This document shows, piece after piece, positions 5,490 through 5,588 of a DNA stretch of 5,588 nt. The position numbers were made by a program, and so were the translations under genes. A model generated the notes under the pieces. That model was not told the DNA's origin. It did not search any database and worked only from the letters and a program-made list of their open reading frames with translations. The first letter of the stretch is position 1. Each line of letters opens with the position of its first letter. Origin of the DNA: Veillonella sp. (GTDB lineage: Bacteria > Bacillota > Negativicutes > Veillonellales > Veillonellaceae); the NCBI RefSeq assembly GCF_019414865.1, contig NZ_DXLG01000105.1:1-5588 (forward strand). Reading direction: 5' to 3'.

Positions 5490-5588
5490 CTACTTGCGAT
5501 ACGCTTCTAATTTATATGCATATTCAGTTAGAAGATTATTTGAATAAATTTTTTCATTTTTTGAATCTCTAACTTCTTTCCAAATAAT
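5490..5588 (-). CDS. Partial C-terminal reading frame, possibly frameshifted
   Basis: From the window edge the minus strand is open for 32 codons, reading IIWKEVRDSKNEKIYSNN and then LLTEYAYKLEAYRK, to a TAG at 5492-5490. The composition is protein-like, but I do not recognise the family, and 32 codons in A/T-rich DNA could be chance. The convergent position relative to a bidirectional terminator supports a real gene entering from the right. In the -1 frame, codons continuing just past the TAG read VEAIRHCRDVWENE and stop at TAA (5451-5449). A single extra base near 5493 would join the two smoothly into LEAYRKVEAIRHC. So the gene may carry a one-base deletion that shortens it, or the TAG may be its true end. 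In-frame readthrough would instead give 14 more codons to a TAA at 5447-5445. Confidence 0.35.
   Translation of the reverse strand: MIWKEVRDSKNEKIYSNNLLTEYAYKLEAYRK

Noticed and set aside
5516..5572. Short plus-strand ORF of 18 codons at the right edge
   Set aside because: No ribosome-binding site and low-complexity Phe/Leu/Asn content; opposite a more plausible minus-strand frame.

Overview
The window reads as chromosome from a strictly anaerobic, low-to-moderate-GC bacterium. Its main gene is a single-chain pyruvate:ferredoxin (flavodoxin) oxidoreductase (PFOR). Protein style and codon use recall the Negativicutes (Veillonella and relatives); that placement is an impression, not a database result. 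I see no phage, insertion sequence, CRISPR or RNA gene, and no clearly new multi-gene system. The interest lies in the control region and in two poorly characterised genes on the right.

Layout: (1) 1-66, 3' end of the PFOR transcript with a strong intrinsic terminator. (2) 67-3603, minus strand, complete PFOR (nifJ/por type, 1178 aa) with all expected thiamine diphosphate, pyruvate and [4Fe-4S] residues. (3) 3604-3988, a 385-bp divergent intergenic region packed with dyads, two candidate PFOR promoters and one candidate promoter for the gene on the right. (4) 3989-4912, plus strand, a complete LysR-type regulator. (5) 4912-5340, plus strand, a 142-aa single-pass membrane protein whose ATG overlaps the regulator's stop codon. 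(6) 5356-5426, a long two-tier hairpin that can terminate transcription from both sides. (7) 5490-5588, the C-terminal end of a minus-strand reading frame that runs off the window and may be frameshifted.

How it may work together: a LysR-type regulator next to a divergently transcribed target is the classic arrangement for this family, so the simplest reading is that it controls PFOR, and probably itself, through dyads in 3700-3830. PFOR is the step that turns pyruvate into acetyl-CoA, CO2 and reduced ferredoxin, so a dedicated regulator would tie central carbon flux to a metabolite or redox signal. The membrane protein is made with the regulator and may be functionally linked to it, but its role is unknown. 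All regulatory assignments are inferences from motif position.
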